Shown here one piece after another: positions 37,301 to 46,000 of a DNA stretch of 52,242 nt. Every line of letters begins with the position of its first letter. Positions within the stretch are counted from its first letter, which is position 1. Position numbers and translations under genes: made by a program. Below the pieces are notes generated by a model. The model had not been told where the DNA came from and made no database searches. It saw only the letters and a program-made list of their open reading frames with translations. The DNA comes from an uncultured Clostridia bacterium (GTDB taxonomy: Bacteria; Bacillota; Clostridia; TANB77; CAG-508): positions 1 through 52,242 of the forward strand of contig CASKJV010000013.1 in NCBI GenBank assembly GCA_949388605.1, given 5' to 3'.

Positions 37301-37382
37301 AATTGCTATTGCCGTAGTAGTTGTGGTAATGAGTATAACAAGATTTACAATACTAAAAATTAAGAAAAAACGTTATAAATAA
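28374..37382 (+). CDS. Giant thioester-domain adhesin-like protein (module A, second gene)
   Basis: 3,002 aa. The N-terminal hydrophobic segment (residues ~11-34) should be a signal peptide or anchor. A putative thioester domain follows: IYCLL with C100 and AQEVIW with Q191, matching the YC and QxxhW pair of TED adhesins that bind host or other proteins covalently. Residues 489-558 hold 15 Cys and several His (CTDCSICC, ACCNVHNHHVC, NCHCACKGH), probably disulphide-bonded or metal-binding. Several DUF11-like domains, an SdrD_B-like domain near residue 1,238 (GKVWLDFNRDG) and another near 2,068 (GMVWDD) come next. The last ~900 residues are paralogous to the gene at 43023. It ends APPTG (2,949-2,953), a membrane segment and KIKKKRYK. 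ATG follows AAGGAGG. Catalysis of the thioester is inferred, not seen. Confidence 0.8.
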   Translation: MKKINNKNTILKLSILIVILIVSILSCFIFNSLATELNEKVNVEDIKFLSEENANIVDQVSGRREEKKWTASHVISKSSFKSEINSHAFTALSSNRAIYCLLHGGRLFNQGSHSTLVRWHDGNVDIEGEIDDRGNPNPIKYEDYKEATESGSQKTETHLVYKDPTEFGLSKIQAYAVTFNNDGDAYHNSAQEVIWNMRNSLYRAGSAVQSLQEELKNRNSDPNVNPIKNGDDGCGTKLVESDQYYRIGPFKMTDYAYVVSKDAANYSGKGLKYPEIVGGIVGGKITLDNGKELDFDTQVQIEYEGDIDNDRGSSGSSGVDYYRKDNGKKVEIIVELEENSIVTYYKNSSGKKVKVEIYEKDGKTIMEKADGTKITLELRETEEKVDYWGSPDSTTYKYPWPNSVFYIKVKRSDCGNATTLKSMTFDYRETDASGTGLRAEGTYVETNFTIAGEDTGCTTYSANHEYHGKSLTVTNSKGGTHSVQHTHKCTDCSICCTIACCNVHNHHVCKDADGVECNEADCAVQGPPPPNCHCACKGHNIVCNAPLEFKCEHNHIDCKVFNWKGVNIVKKPQPLLGVKEANVTVYRTPFERDVNVRLTTDLQINKYIVKVDHVGETINLYNNNTERKRKYSGEPDIKWKKDNTVKVERGDIVTYKIDILNTQNQKVKCKIQDILPEASANASFTPKIDGEWLEVPANGKKTITVTLKPTADTGIHENTAKIVTSNKGLSLPDSPDYNRTVYESSNPRNNGPVVNIAELNGGILKDKDFYEIKEYNVNIEKYIYDVEHNQSNIGISDIDTTLKATNERMRRNLSEANKESAPVYSEYGDTITYKIVVHNTTKGTGSGFDVDRAKKPYWNPDKVYVSIKDTLPKKYSNLKVTIDRPVETGNASHTISELPVSSTNGGTFTITDLMVPAGKTRTVTVTLTVEEYSKGTIEKNTAEFVGSIKNINRGPRAGSTVANKYCVIKNNAPSSNLISSDWYKINNYNTFMDKYIYKYDEKVQKQNNSNGYTSGGLITNEDGTLKTSRENTNTTTSTVSDGNVIDTIRNHNGKDSYKKEHPVSAEKTETLVYALKVSNEATDVTKEITSGAKPATQVRTTKVTDYMEEGLQFKSVTATMYNKDGNIITRYNEKGEVAVKVSEPTIVTIDGKNYNKYEFTIGNETILNPGEYIIYYVTTEIIESNMYLDELENRSELTTLTNINNTDTNIREIKNKDHNENISIQQTSSDYVRLKDLVIAGKVWLDFNRDGYINDELRTDADKAYYNLNNNAMKRDVVVRLYSDNGTLLRTTKTDENGLYTFGRDSGFKYYGTYNHDTGFSKDETYQRVDKASNKDNNGNYTNESKYLNYYIEFEYDGIIYKSTEYYSGMDNLNGDSKSADYGKYDINYPIDSNAAEFKDVREKFNDTYEYISYDVAYGTDLEQKGQTVDPQTGVVTTATVEDNTNSSARLSFDKTGHTSQLMDEPSRIMTARSFIKNTTRKDLVSQSENPDGWVNNEIKNSSIENTNLLWLFKHNENTNSETPATEYLKYINLGLELRENVDIALTKDVYKVKTTIDGEQIEYTLNQNNGLNGDMPNYDYNSGNGENGPSTYLNNYICPAPYGLDLYESDYKMRIEQYKANAVKAYKGLNAESELNVEVTYRITVANKAINDDQSVNGNNVKDTKLGVKVHEILDLYDENFMQIQFNPDGTIKTGAIPAHEINSKAKTNSGNYNEITVKNKDENGYLVDAKIAIGEAWYFRKIEEGSNVAPENRYRIDENSKLPLTYNNEIGQTVDVESKQTQSKPVYIQDVNGEYEKVPLVLRSQSYRDGKGKYSYKENNDDFSADGYNTLYISGMGNVLINEGEDLDIYVKYVLDKEAIEMENTNEDYEETKNTETTSSSSSTTTGNTLVTTVENTIKETSEKKVKIDRSLKIAERILGVVSNKNTEVDGTAPNVVARKDSGRGLEGIAEVNAYSVWYADGSEAALVDMDSNAGNIGNQNSNLIDKLKDEKDTSARKTILDTSKNEKASNYVSGDEYTYYEDMTYKTGIELTADGTEWTKEQVNEKWKNKKIKIITQKVEDKTIRELSGMVWDDTRSETSGVAGDTQYIGDGIYDTSIKKQEQALMNDNIGVNYKNNKAQEILYNLIGRDKNKELDEEQDIKVRNAKAELVEIVEIPQATGESHYYEQVLSNVTWEQVQHLRTNAEGEYLLKGFVPGKYIVRFTYGDTIKEEDLSAQEKAFLGEDTKYVTSDMQIFNGQDYKTTQFAYEMEDYRVTEGKGNNSQENLATVSDDAIGTIDNYATDSSKTPNNINNDDEVLAALERPNLSDARDDEIRRLDVNNYSEIMINKKAEILKGLANGTKLTNSSLGTDNAISVNYYKNFENSEYQSQREEALKELTNNTHMNAETVEFLVKPEKLTYEQTTSEENIYHNYIANDSNIYYDELETIEYKTTNNRKYKIQNIDMGIEYRPETAISLIKEIKDIQLVTSDGNILVDLKLYTKQEDNGKITHHVDMENSIGAELVQFITNEYEIDPLLNSILGEDNSAIGANEEQQQGFMYIAVDDDILQGCRVILQYKFTAQNNSEIDRISESLNSIRFYGNTKTQELINSYQGLKHKEIDSNGNIIDVVSNILDESNETDYNKDEYTANNLARNMVYYDVYSLDSDGVEYRNRAKTMTKLDDDIDQASMKYDTDGTEGYFGKYVGYAYYTGNPDAKRVPQNETEAKNLDMISELKFDKIIDYIDTNLEFGQLSQTDITQLQNLESRATTSTTEPVGNLITDVVDKNYTGNQFWSNNSSQSVSRLSDYLFSLNSPWGQNVSNPNEETLENVLTDLDGVKYKSLVITTADKQSEDDPNTKNKAFSKFLKPSIMSEEDSIANVYLPVSKLLSSAEDTNNMVYENIAEVIQFTVLTGRRTNFATTVGNADIHEVYKQTKDEYERYGSIEFVTAAYETDTSATETITLAPPTGLMRNRRVIYETIDTTKNIVQIVVIAIAVVVVVMSITRFTILKIKKKRYK

Positions 37383-37387
37383 AATAT

Positions 37388-37425
37388 AAAGCGGATAGAG
37401 CCTTATAGCTCTATCCGCTTTTTTT
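37388..37425 (+). terminator. Terminator after module A
   Basis: A perfect 14-bp stem (AAAGCGGATAGAGC at 37388-37401 with GCTCTATCCGCTTT at 37408-37421), a six-base loop and a T-run. It separates the two modules. Confidence 0.9.
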
Positions 37426-37519
37426 CGAAAAAAAGAGCCATAATTTTACATAGTTTACCTAAGGTGGCGAAAAAAGTCGTTAAAAAGTCGCTAAAAAGGC
37501 AAAAAAACTGCTATAAAGC

Positions 37520-37548
37520 TTGAAAAAGTTGACATAAGAGTGTATAAT
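37520..37548 (+). promoter_or_regulatory. Distal promoter for module B
   Basis: TTGAAA at 37520-37525, a 17-bp spacer, TATAAT at 37543-37548. It leaves a leader of ~240 bases. Confidence 0.5.
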
Positions 37549-37644
37549 AAGAAGTGTATGAACCTTTTTTGAAGTAATAATTTAAAGTCTATTAAATGTA
37601 ATGAAAATTTTATATTTTTAGTCTTTAAAGTTTTGAAAACAAAG

Positions 37645-37695
37645 TTCCGTAAAAGAAATAACTTTAAAATCTCTAAAACTAGCTATTTACTGAAC
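37645..37695 (+). promoter_or_regulatory. Shared upstream element, copy B
   Basis: TTCCGTAAAA, CTTTAAAATCTCTAAAA and ATTTACTG in the same order and spacing as at 22461-22510. Confidence 0.45.
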
Positions 37696-37704
37696 TTTTT
37701 TCTA

Positions 37705-37732
37705 TTGACTACTTGCAAAAAAAGAGTAGAAT
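37705..37732 (+). promoter_or_regulatory. Proximal promoter for module B
   Basis: TTGACT at 37705-37710, a 16-bp spacer, TAGAAT at 37727-37732, just after the shared element. Confidence 0.45.
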
Positions 37733-37798
37733 TATACTATATAAAATAGTAATTATAAGATACTTATCAAAAATTATTATGTGGGAGGAATTAAGATT

Positions 37799-40700
37799 AT
37801 GCATAAAAACAAAATTCTAGAAAAATTGTTAGCAATAATCCTAATATTTACATTAACTTCTGCAAATTTTGCGTTTGTTACTAAAAGTTTCGCATCAAGT
37901 TTAGCAGATACAATATTTGGGCAAAATTCTGACACAGGTCATAAGAATGTCGAATTTGAAGCCTATTTTGGAACCGAAGAAGAGAAAGACGCTTCGGTTA
38001 TTAGTGATGTAAATAATGAGGAATTAGCTATTAGCATGAACTTAAATGTCAAAAAGAATGGATATTTAAAGGATGCAAAAATAGTAATTGCAGAATTAGA
38101 GGAAGAAAAAGGATTAAATTTCGAATTAAAGAAAGTAGAAAATGAAACAGAATCAGATGATAATAACGATTTTGTTTTTCCAGAAGGAGTTCAAAGTATT
38201 GAAGAAAATACTGTAACATTACAACAAATAAACTCTAATAAAGAAGTAAAATTTAATTTACCTATCGAATACAAAAATGAAAAATTTGTTAATGACAATA
38301 AATTTTCAGGAGACTGTTTAGTTAAATTTACAGGTATTTATGTAGATGATGATGGTGAAGAAAATGAAGTTTCTAAAGAATATAAATTAAATGTTTCTTG
38401 GAAAGATGAAAGAGAAGTAAAAGTTGAAACTTCAGTAGAAAAATATATAGACTATGAAAAAGGTGTTATTTTACAAACTCTAGTAAAAGTCGACAACTCT
38501 ACAGACAAAAATACTTTACCAGTTAAAGAATCTAATATTGTTATAGATGTACCTAAGTATTTAGATAAACAAGCTACAAAAGTTACAGTAGTAGCAAATA
38601 GTACTATGGGAACTAATGGACAATCACCAGAAACTATTAAATTTGATGAAAACAATTGGAACTATAACGAAGAAGAAAACAAGTTAACAATAAATGTTAA
38701 TAATGAAAAGCAACATGTTGCAGTTGATGAATTTGAAGATGAATATTTAAAAGAAGCTGATAAAGAAGTAATAGAAGAAGATAGATATTATAATGGAGTA
38801 GGTTATGATGAATATATAATTACATATACTTATGAAGATATCCAAGCTTCTCAAGAAAAAGTAACTTCTTATTCAAATATTGAAGCTAAAATGACTACAT
38901 TTAGTGGTGTACAAAATGAAGATTATATAAATATAGTAACAAACAATAATAATTATGAATATTTACTAGAAGGTAAGACTGGAGATATAGTATCTTTAAA
39001 TATAGAAACAGAAACTAAAGAAGTTTCTAAAGCATATTTATATGCAAATTATAATAATGATAAATATGAAAATGAGATAAAATCAAATACATTAATAAAT
39101 ATTTCTTATAAAGATATAATTAATGGATTAAATGTAGAAGAAATAGAAAATCTTTATATAAATAAAGAAGGAAATGCTATTCCAAATAACGATATTTATT
39201 ATAAACAAATTTCCATTTCTAAAGATAACTTCACAAAAATATTAGGTGAAGAAGGAACAATTAAAGTTCTAAATGAAAATGGAGAAGAATTAGTTACTAT
39301 TAATAATGAAACAGAAGTAAATGAAGGTGGATTTATAGTAATAACATTTAAAGATAGACATTCAAGATTAAATTATGAAATTTCTAAACCAATTGCTGAA
39401 GGAAATTTAATAATCAATAATGTAAAAGCTGTTAAAAAAGTTACAATAGATAAAGCAACTTTATCTGGAATAGAAAAAATAACTACAAAAACAGCAATTA
39501 GAGCAGATTATAATTATGTAGAAAATAGAGTTGACGTTGAAGTTATTGAAGCCTCAACAAAACTAAATAATACTACTTCAAAAGTAAATTTAGTTTTAGA
39601 TAGAGATAGCTTATCAACATTAGCAACAAACACAGATGTAGAAATGAGAATCGAATTAAACAATGCAGTTGATACATCAGATCTTTTTGGACATTCTGTT
39701 TATGAAATTACTTTACCAGAATCTATTGAAAATATAGAAGTTACAAATGCAAGTATTTTATATGGTGAAGGATTAGAAATATCATCAGCAGTACTTGATA
39801 GTAGAACAATAAGAATTACACTAGATGGAATGCAAGAAGGAATTAATTCAGGTATTTTAACTAATGGTACTAATATAGTATTAAATGCAAATTTAAAAGT
39901 TAATTTATTTACACCTGCAAAAACAGAAAATATTATTTTAAATTATATAAACAATGAAGCTACAAGTTATGAAGATAATGGAAGTACATCTTTTGAAGTT
40001 TCTTATTCTGCACCTACAGGATTAGTAGCTGTTAATAGTACTTCTAATTATAATAACTTAGGAACAGAGATTACTTCTGTAAGACAAGGTCAAAAAGAAG
40101 ATATAGTTGATATTTATTCAGAAGCTAAAGTTGCTACAATGGAAGTTATTGTAATGAATAATAATAACAATACAGTCTCAGATTTAGCTGTATTAGGTAG
40201 AATTCCATTTAAAGGAGTTAAAGATATAGCAACAGGTGACGACTTAGGAACAACATTAGATACTAAATTTGTTAGTGGAATTGTTTCAGACGAACATAAT
40301 AATACAGAATTTAATGTATATTATTCTGAAAATGGTGAAGCAACAAAAGATTTAACTGATGTAAACAATGGATGGGTTTTAAATCCTGAAAGTTTAGAAA
40401 ATATGAAATCATATTTAATTGTACCAGTTAATGAAAACTATGAAATGCAAGAATCAGAAGTTTTAAGATTTACATATACTTATGAAATTCCTGCAAACCT
40501 AACTCATAATGAAGATATTTATGGAACTTTCTTAGCATATTATACAAATAATTCTGAAGTTGCTAAAACAGAGGAAGAAACTACTCCAGATAAAGTTGGT
40601 TTAACAACAGGAGCAGGGCCAGAACTTGCGATAGAAACTTCAGTAAGTAAAGATAAAATAAAAGAATTTGAAGAAGTTCAAGTTAATGTAATTGCTACAA

Positions 40701-43021
40701 ATGTAGGAAGTGAAAAAGCAGAAGATATTAATGTGGAATTTCCTATACCAAAATATTCAGGTTATGTATCATATGAATGTGATAATGAAAATGCAATTAT
40801 AAATTATGAAAACAATAGTGTAAAACTTTCAATTCAAACTTTAGAAAGAAATGAAAAAGTTGAATTTAAAGTTACATTAAAAGCAGGAGATATTCCTTCA
40901 ACAATTCAAGACTATTATAGAGGAACAGAAGGTTTCTTCTATAAAGATGGAAAAGGATATATTAAATCTGTAAATGAAGAAGGAAATGAAACTGTTAAAG
41001 AAATAACAGAAATGCCAGTAGTTACTTTAGATGCTATAGCTACAGTATCTGCTAAAGATTTAGGAACTGTAATAAAATCAGAAACTAAAAAAGTAGAAGT
41101 ACAAGAAGCTGAATTTTCAATAATAGAATCTAATAGATCAGATATAGATGATGAAAGAATTTATTCAGCAGGAGATACAGAGAAATTTAAAATAGTAATT
41201 AAAAATTTAACAGATAGTACATTAAATAATATTATAGTAGAAAAGAAATTACCAGAAGAATTTACATATGTAAAATCATATGTACTTGGATATGAAGAAG
41301 ATGGAATAACTTCATATGAAGAAATTCAAGGAAATTATGATGAATCTTCTAGAATGGTAACATTAAAAATAGATAAATTAGAAGATAGAATGTCTAAACA
41401 AATAATGATTGAAGTTACAGTAAATTCTTTATCAGAAGCTTCAACAAAAAGAGTTGTTGGAACAACAACAACAGTTAAAGCTGATGGAACAGATACATAT
41501 GAATCTAATGAATTATTAACAACAATTGCGAGACCATCATTAACAGTATCTCAAACTACTAATAAAGCTGATACATATATGAAAGAAGGAGATACAATAA
41601 CATATACATTTACAGTAAGAAATGAAGGAGATTCTACAGCACAAAATGTAGTATTAACAGATATAATTCCAGATGGATTAACTGTTCAAAGAGTTTCTTA
41701 TGTTATAAATGGTATTCCTGTTGATAGACTAGTTTCTTCTAGTGAAGAAGCTATAGTAACAGGAGATATAGATCCTGAAAACGAATTAGTTGTTAATGTG
41801 CAAGCTCTTGCATCAAGCTTAGAGGGTGCTCAAGAAAAAACAGTAACAAATTATGCAACAGTATCTGCAACAGCTATAGATGAAACACAAACAAATTCAA
41901 TTACACATATAATAGAACCTAATGAAGAGTTTAGAACTGCATTACCTTCAGAAGATGTAGATAACACAACAGCAAATGAGGCTACACAATCAAATATAGA
42001 TAAAACTTATAAAATTACAGGTACAGCTTGGATCGATTCTAATGAAAATGGTACAAGAGATGAAGGTGAAGAATTATTATCAGGAATATCTGCAAAATTA
42101 GTTGATAGCAACTCAGGTATTATACAAAAATCTATAACAACAGATAGTGCTGGTTCATATAGTTTCGCAGGAATAGGAAATGGAAGTTATTTAATTGTAT
42201 TTGATTACGATACAGTTAAATATACAGTTACTGCTTATCATAAAGATGGTGTTGCATCAAATGTAAATTCAGATGCAATAACTACAAAAATTGATCAAGA
42301 TGGTAAATCAAGAAATGCTGCTATTACAGATGTTATTACAATAGATAATGGTAGTGTATCAAATGTTGATATAGGTTTTGTATTAGCAGATACTTTTGAT
42401 TTAAAATTAGATAAAACAATAACAAAGATTACAACTCAAAATGCAAAAGGAACAACTACAGAAAACTTTAACAATGTAAACTTAGCAAAAACTGAAATTG
42501 CTTCAAAATATGTAAGTGGTTCAACAGTATATGTAGAATATACAATGACAGTTTCAAATGTTGGAGATGTTTCAGGATATGCTAAAAAGATTATAGATTA
42601 TATGCCAGAAGGAATGACATTTAATTCATCATTAGAAGCAAACAAAGGCTGGTATACAGGAACAGATGGAAATCTTTACTATACAGGACTTGCTGAAACT
42701 GAGTTAAAAGCTAATGAGTCTAGAACAATTAAATTAGTATTAACTAAACAAATGACAGCAGAAAATACTGGTATGGTAAACAACTTAGCAGAAATTTATG
42801 AAGATTATAATATTTATGGTATCTCAGATTGCAATTCAACACCTGGAAATAAAGCCCAAGGTGAAAACGATTTAGGAACTGCAGATACAATTATACTAAT
42901 AAAGACTGGAGAAGTATTTATCTATGTTTCAGTAATAATTACTACTATACTATTAGGAAGCATAGTAATATTTATAGCATATAACAAAATTGTGCTATCA
43001 AAAAGAAAAGGAGGTGTTTAA
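37799..43021 (+). CDS. Large secreted DUF11/SdrD_B-type surface protein (module B, first gene)
   Basis: 1,740 aa, paralogous to the 22601 protein throughout but without its acidic N-terminal insert. Signal peptide residues ~1-34. Shared landmarks are SAPTGLVAVNS, LAVLGRIPFKG and DLTDVNNGWV in the middle, then three DUF11-like domains (for example GDTITYTFTVRNEGDSTAQN), one SdrD_B-like domain (AWIDSNENGTRDEGEE) and a last DUF11-like domain. It ends ILIKTG, a membrane segment and SKRKGG. The start is ATG 37799, not the GTG at 37781, because GGGAGG (37783-37788) is the ribosome binding site. The stop overlaps the ribosome binding region of the next gene (one base before its ATG spacer), so the two are co-translated. 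Role inferred as the stalk partner of the giant adhesin. Confidence 0.82.
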   Translation: MHKNKILEKLLAIILIFTLTSANFAFVTKSFASSLADTIFGQNSDTGHKNVEFEAYFGTEEEKDASVISDVNNEELAISMNLNVKKNGYLKDAKIVIAELEEEKGLNFELKKVENETESDDNNDFVFPEGVQSIEENTVTLQQINSNKEVKFNLPIEYKNEKFVNDNKFSGDCLVKFTGIYVDDDGEENEVSKEYKLNVSWKDEREVKVETSVEKYIDYEKGVILQTLVKVDNSTDKNTLPVKESNIVIDVPKYLDKQATKVTVVANSTMGTNGQSPETIKFDENNWNYNEEENKLTINVNNEKQHVAVDEFEDEYLKEADKEVIEEDRYYNGVGYDEYIITYTYEDIQASQEKVTSYSNIEAKMTTFSGVQNEDYINIVTNNNNYEYLLEGKTGDIVSLNIETETKEVSKAYLYANYNNDKYENEIKSNTLINISYKDIINGLNVEEIENLYINKEGNAIPNNDIYYKQISISKDNFTKILGEEGTIKVLNENGEELVTINNETEVNEGGFIVITFKDRHSRLNYEISKPIAEGNLIINNVKAVKKVTIDKATLSGIEKITTKTAIRADYNYVENRVDVEVIEASTKLNNTTSKVNLVLDRDSLSTLATNTDVEMRIELNNAVDTSDLFGHSVYEITLPESIENIEVTNASILYGEGLEISSAVLDSRTIRITLDGMQEGINSGILTNGTNIVLNANLKVNLFTPAKTENIILNYINNEATSYEDNGSTSFEVSYSAPTGLVAVNSTSNYNNLGTEITSVRQGQKEDIVDIYSEAKVATMEVIVMNNNNNTVSDLAVLGRIPFKGVKDIATGDDLGTTLDTKFVSGIVSDEHNNTEFNVYYSENGEATKDLTDVNNGWVLNPESLENMKSYLIVPVNENYEMQESEVLRFTYTYEIPANLTHNEDIYGTFLAYYTNNSEVAKTEEETTPDKVGLTTGAGPELAIETSVSKDKIKEFEEVQVNVIATNVGSEKAEDINVEFPIPKYSGYVSYECDNENAIINYENNSVKLSIQTLERNEKVEFKVTLKAGDIPSTIQDYYRGTEGFFYKDGKGYIKSVNEEGNETVKEITEMPVVTLDAIATVSAKDLGTVIKSETKKVEVQEAEFSIIESNRSDIDDERIYSAGDTEKFKIVIKNLTDSTLNNIIVEKKLPEEFTYVKSYVLGYEEDGITSYEEIQGNYDESSRMVTLKIDKLEDRMSKQIMIEVTVNSLSEASTKRVVGTTTTVKADGTDTYESNELLTTIARPSLTVSQTTNKADTYMKEGDTITYTFTVRNEGDSTAQNVVLTDIIPDGLTVQRVSYVINGIPVDRLVSSSEEAIVTGDIDPENELVVNVQALASSLEGAQEKTVTNYATVSATAIDETQTNSITHIIEPNEEFRTALPSEDVDNTTANEATQSNIDKTYKITGTAWIDSNENGTRDEGEELLSGISAKLVDSNSGIIQKSITTDSAGSYSFAGIGNGSYLIVFDYDTVKYTVTAYHKDGVASNVNSDAITTKIDQDGKSRNAAITDVITIDNGSVSNVDIGFVLADTFDLKLDKTITKITTQNAKGTTTENFNNVNLAKTEIASKYVSGSTVYVEYTMTVSNVGDVSGYAKKIIDYMPEGMTFNSSLEANKGWYTGTDGNLYYTGLAETELKANESRTIKLVLTKQMTAENTGMVNNLAEIYEDYNIYGISDCNSTPGNKAQGENDLGTADTIILIKTGEVFIYVSVIITTILLGSIVIFIAYNKIVLSKRKGGV

Positions 43022-43022
43022 T

Positions 43023-46000
43023 ATGAAAGATAATTTAAAATCAAAAATTTCAATACTATTTGTAATAATACTAATGATATTAAGCACTTTACTTGCTTGT
43101 AATGCACTAGCAGAAGAATTAACACAAACAATATATGGAAAAATGGATATAAGATCAGAGCATACATATACATTACCAGAAGGATCTTATATACCTTATG
43201 AAGACTTAGACCAATATTATGATGTATTCTGTTGTCAAAAAGGAACATCACTTCCAGGAAGCACAAAAACAAAATTTACAGCAAATGGAACAGAATATTC
43301 ATATCCTTATTTAACAATGAATGATATAGGAAAAACTATAGGGGAAGTTACAAAATCAGATGGTAATCCTTATAATGCTTCTTATAGTCATAAAACTATA
43401 GGTAAATTTAAAGTTGTGGGAACTTATAAAGCAACTCCTGAAGAAGCATATGTTTTAGCAGAAATGATAAATGTTAAAGGAGAAAGTGAAAACAACGCTT
43501 GCCAAATGGCTTGGTGGAGAACAGAAGCAGGAAATAAAGGAAACTCAGTAACTGCAAATGATTTATCACTAGAAGCTGAAGCTTTTGAAGCATATATTAA
43601 AAACGTTTCTAATATTAATAAATCAGGCAAATTAACAGAAGGAGACTGTAAATATAAAACAGCACAATTTACAGATGCTGATACAGGTGAAAATTTCACA
43701 ATAGAAAATGCTTTTGATTTTGAATATAAACCAGAATGGAAATCAGACGGAAAATACAAAACTCCTACAGTAGTATATGACGAAAATACTCAACAATTTA
43801 CAGTAGGACCTTTTGCAATACATTATGAAGGAATAGTACAAAAAGTAGGAGATAGAGGAGAAGTACAGTTTGCTGGTATAACAGGAATGGAAATTTACAC
43901 AGATGCTTCAAAAGAACCATTACAACGTGGACAAGATTGGGATATAATTTGTGCACAAACAGTTAGAATGGAAGGCGAAGATTATGCATTCCCAAAATCT
44001 GATGAAGAATTCTATATTAAACTTAACTATATAGAAAATGCAACACAAATAACAAATATTAAAACACATTTTAAATATATGAATGCATCTGGTATGTACC
44101 AAAGATTAGATGGTAAATTCTTTAATGCAACTTGGGAAGAACAACATATAGATAATTATGTAACAGAAAAGAATGAAGATGATGAAGATGTAGAAGTATA
44201 TAAAGATACAAAATATTGGCTTCAATTAACTAGCTTAGTAGAAGAAGATGCACAAAAATTAGCTATAGGTTTAAATGGATCTAGATGGTATGAATATACA
44301 GATTTAGATAGAAATATAAAAATTAAATCTAAGAGCATTCAAATAAGAAAAAAAGTTATTGATGGAGCAGGTAATAAAGTAAATTCTGAAGATTTCTTCG
44401 ATTTTAAAGTAAAAGTAGAAGGTGCAATTAATTCAGAAACTGAAAAAATAAGAGTTAAAGCAAATAAATCAGCAACTTCAAAAACTTATTATTGGTTAGA
44501 TGGACAAAAATCACCAACATATAAAGTAGAAGAAATTCCAAAAGAAGGATATATATTAGAAAATATTGAAAACTTTGCAGGCGACTTAGATCAAGCTCAA
44601 CCTATAGTTGTTCAAGCAACTAACAAAATAGATGAACATAGAGGAAAAATTGAGATTGTTAAGAAAATTAAACAATCTGAATTAGATAATTCAAAATATT
44701 CTATTGTTGGTCAAAAATTTAAATTTAAAGTAACTGTTGAAGGAACTTTTAAATATGATGAAAAACAATATACAGATCAAGCTTTAGTATTATATCCAGA
44801 AGTAACAGCTGTAAGAGAAAATGAAAATGGAATTGCATGGACTTCTAACGATTTTATATGGGTAAAAGATAATGCTCCAAAATTCTCAATAGAAGAAATT
44901 GAAATTCCTAACAATGTTAAATTGGTATCTATTACTCCAGAAAGCGGTGTATTAAATGCAAATGAAACAATAAGAGCTACAGCAATAAATGAACAACTTC
45001 AAACAGGAGCTTCAATTCATATAATTAAAAAATTAGAAAATGCAGAATATTTAACTGAAGAGGAAATTAAAGAGTTAGCTTTCCATTTTACAGTTCATGT
45101 TGATGGTTATGATGATGTAGAAGTAGATTTAACTGAGCCAACTAGATTAGAAGAAAACGGAAGTTATAGTTGGGTATGGGAATATACTTCAAGCAAATAT
45201 ACTTGGATAAATGGAAACGAACCAAATTATTCTATAACAGAACATGATAATCCAGTAGGAACAACTTTTGTTACAGCAACTTCAGATACTGGAAATGGTA
45301 ATGTATCTGGAACAACTTTATCAGGTACTTTAGTAGCTGATGAAAGTAAAAACTTTATTGTAAATAATACTTTCATAAATAGAGTTGAAGGACATAAAGG
45401 AAATCTAGAATTAACTAAAAAAGTTGATACAGATAAATTAATTAATAGAGATTTCTTATTTGTAGTAAAAGTAAGTGGTAAATTTAGATTTGAAAACGAA
45501 TCAGAAGAACTACTAAAACAAGATAGAACAATTCAATTTACAAACAATTCATATATTGGCGTAAATAGTGATGAATATGATGAGAATACTTTTGTAACAA
45601 TTCATGTTGATACAAGTAAAGTAGGAACATGGTCAACAGATGGATTAGGACTTGGTAAAATTGAATGGTATGGAAAAAATGCTCCAACTTATACAGTTGA
45701 AGAAAACTTAGCAGGTAGTTATGGTGAAGGTGTAAAATATTTTACAGTAACACCTAAAGAAGGAACTTTACTTGAAAACAGTACAGTAAAAGTTACAGCA
45801 CTTAACTATGCTGATGAAAAAGAATCTGGAAGAATTCATATTATTAAAACTTTAGAAAATGCAGAAAAATACAGTGCAGATTATATTAATTCATTAAAAT
45901 TTACATTTAGAATTTCTGTAGATGGATATGAACCATATGATGTTGAACTAAAAGCAAATCGTGTAGATAATAAATTTGTATGGGAATATACCTCTGATGA

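Noticed and set aside
37781-37798. GTG start for the module B first gene
   Set aside because: It is part of the GGGAGG ribosome binding site; ATG 37799 is correctly spaced and begins the signal peptide.
37383-37798. A c-di-GMP riboswitch ahead of the surface genes, as is common for clostridial adhesins
   Set aside because: I could not find the conserved core or tetraloop-receptor pattern; only a terminator, promoters and the shared element are visible.
42990-43022. Upstream start for the module B giant
   Set aside because: It would lie inside the preceding gene and over the AGGAGGT; ATG 43023 fits.
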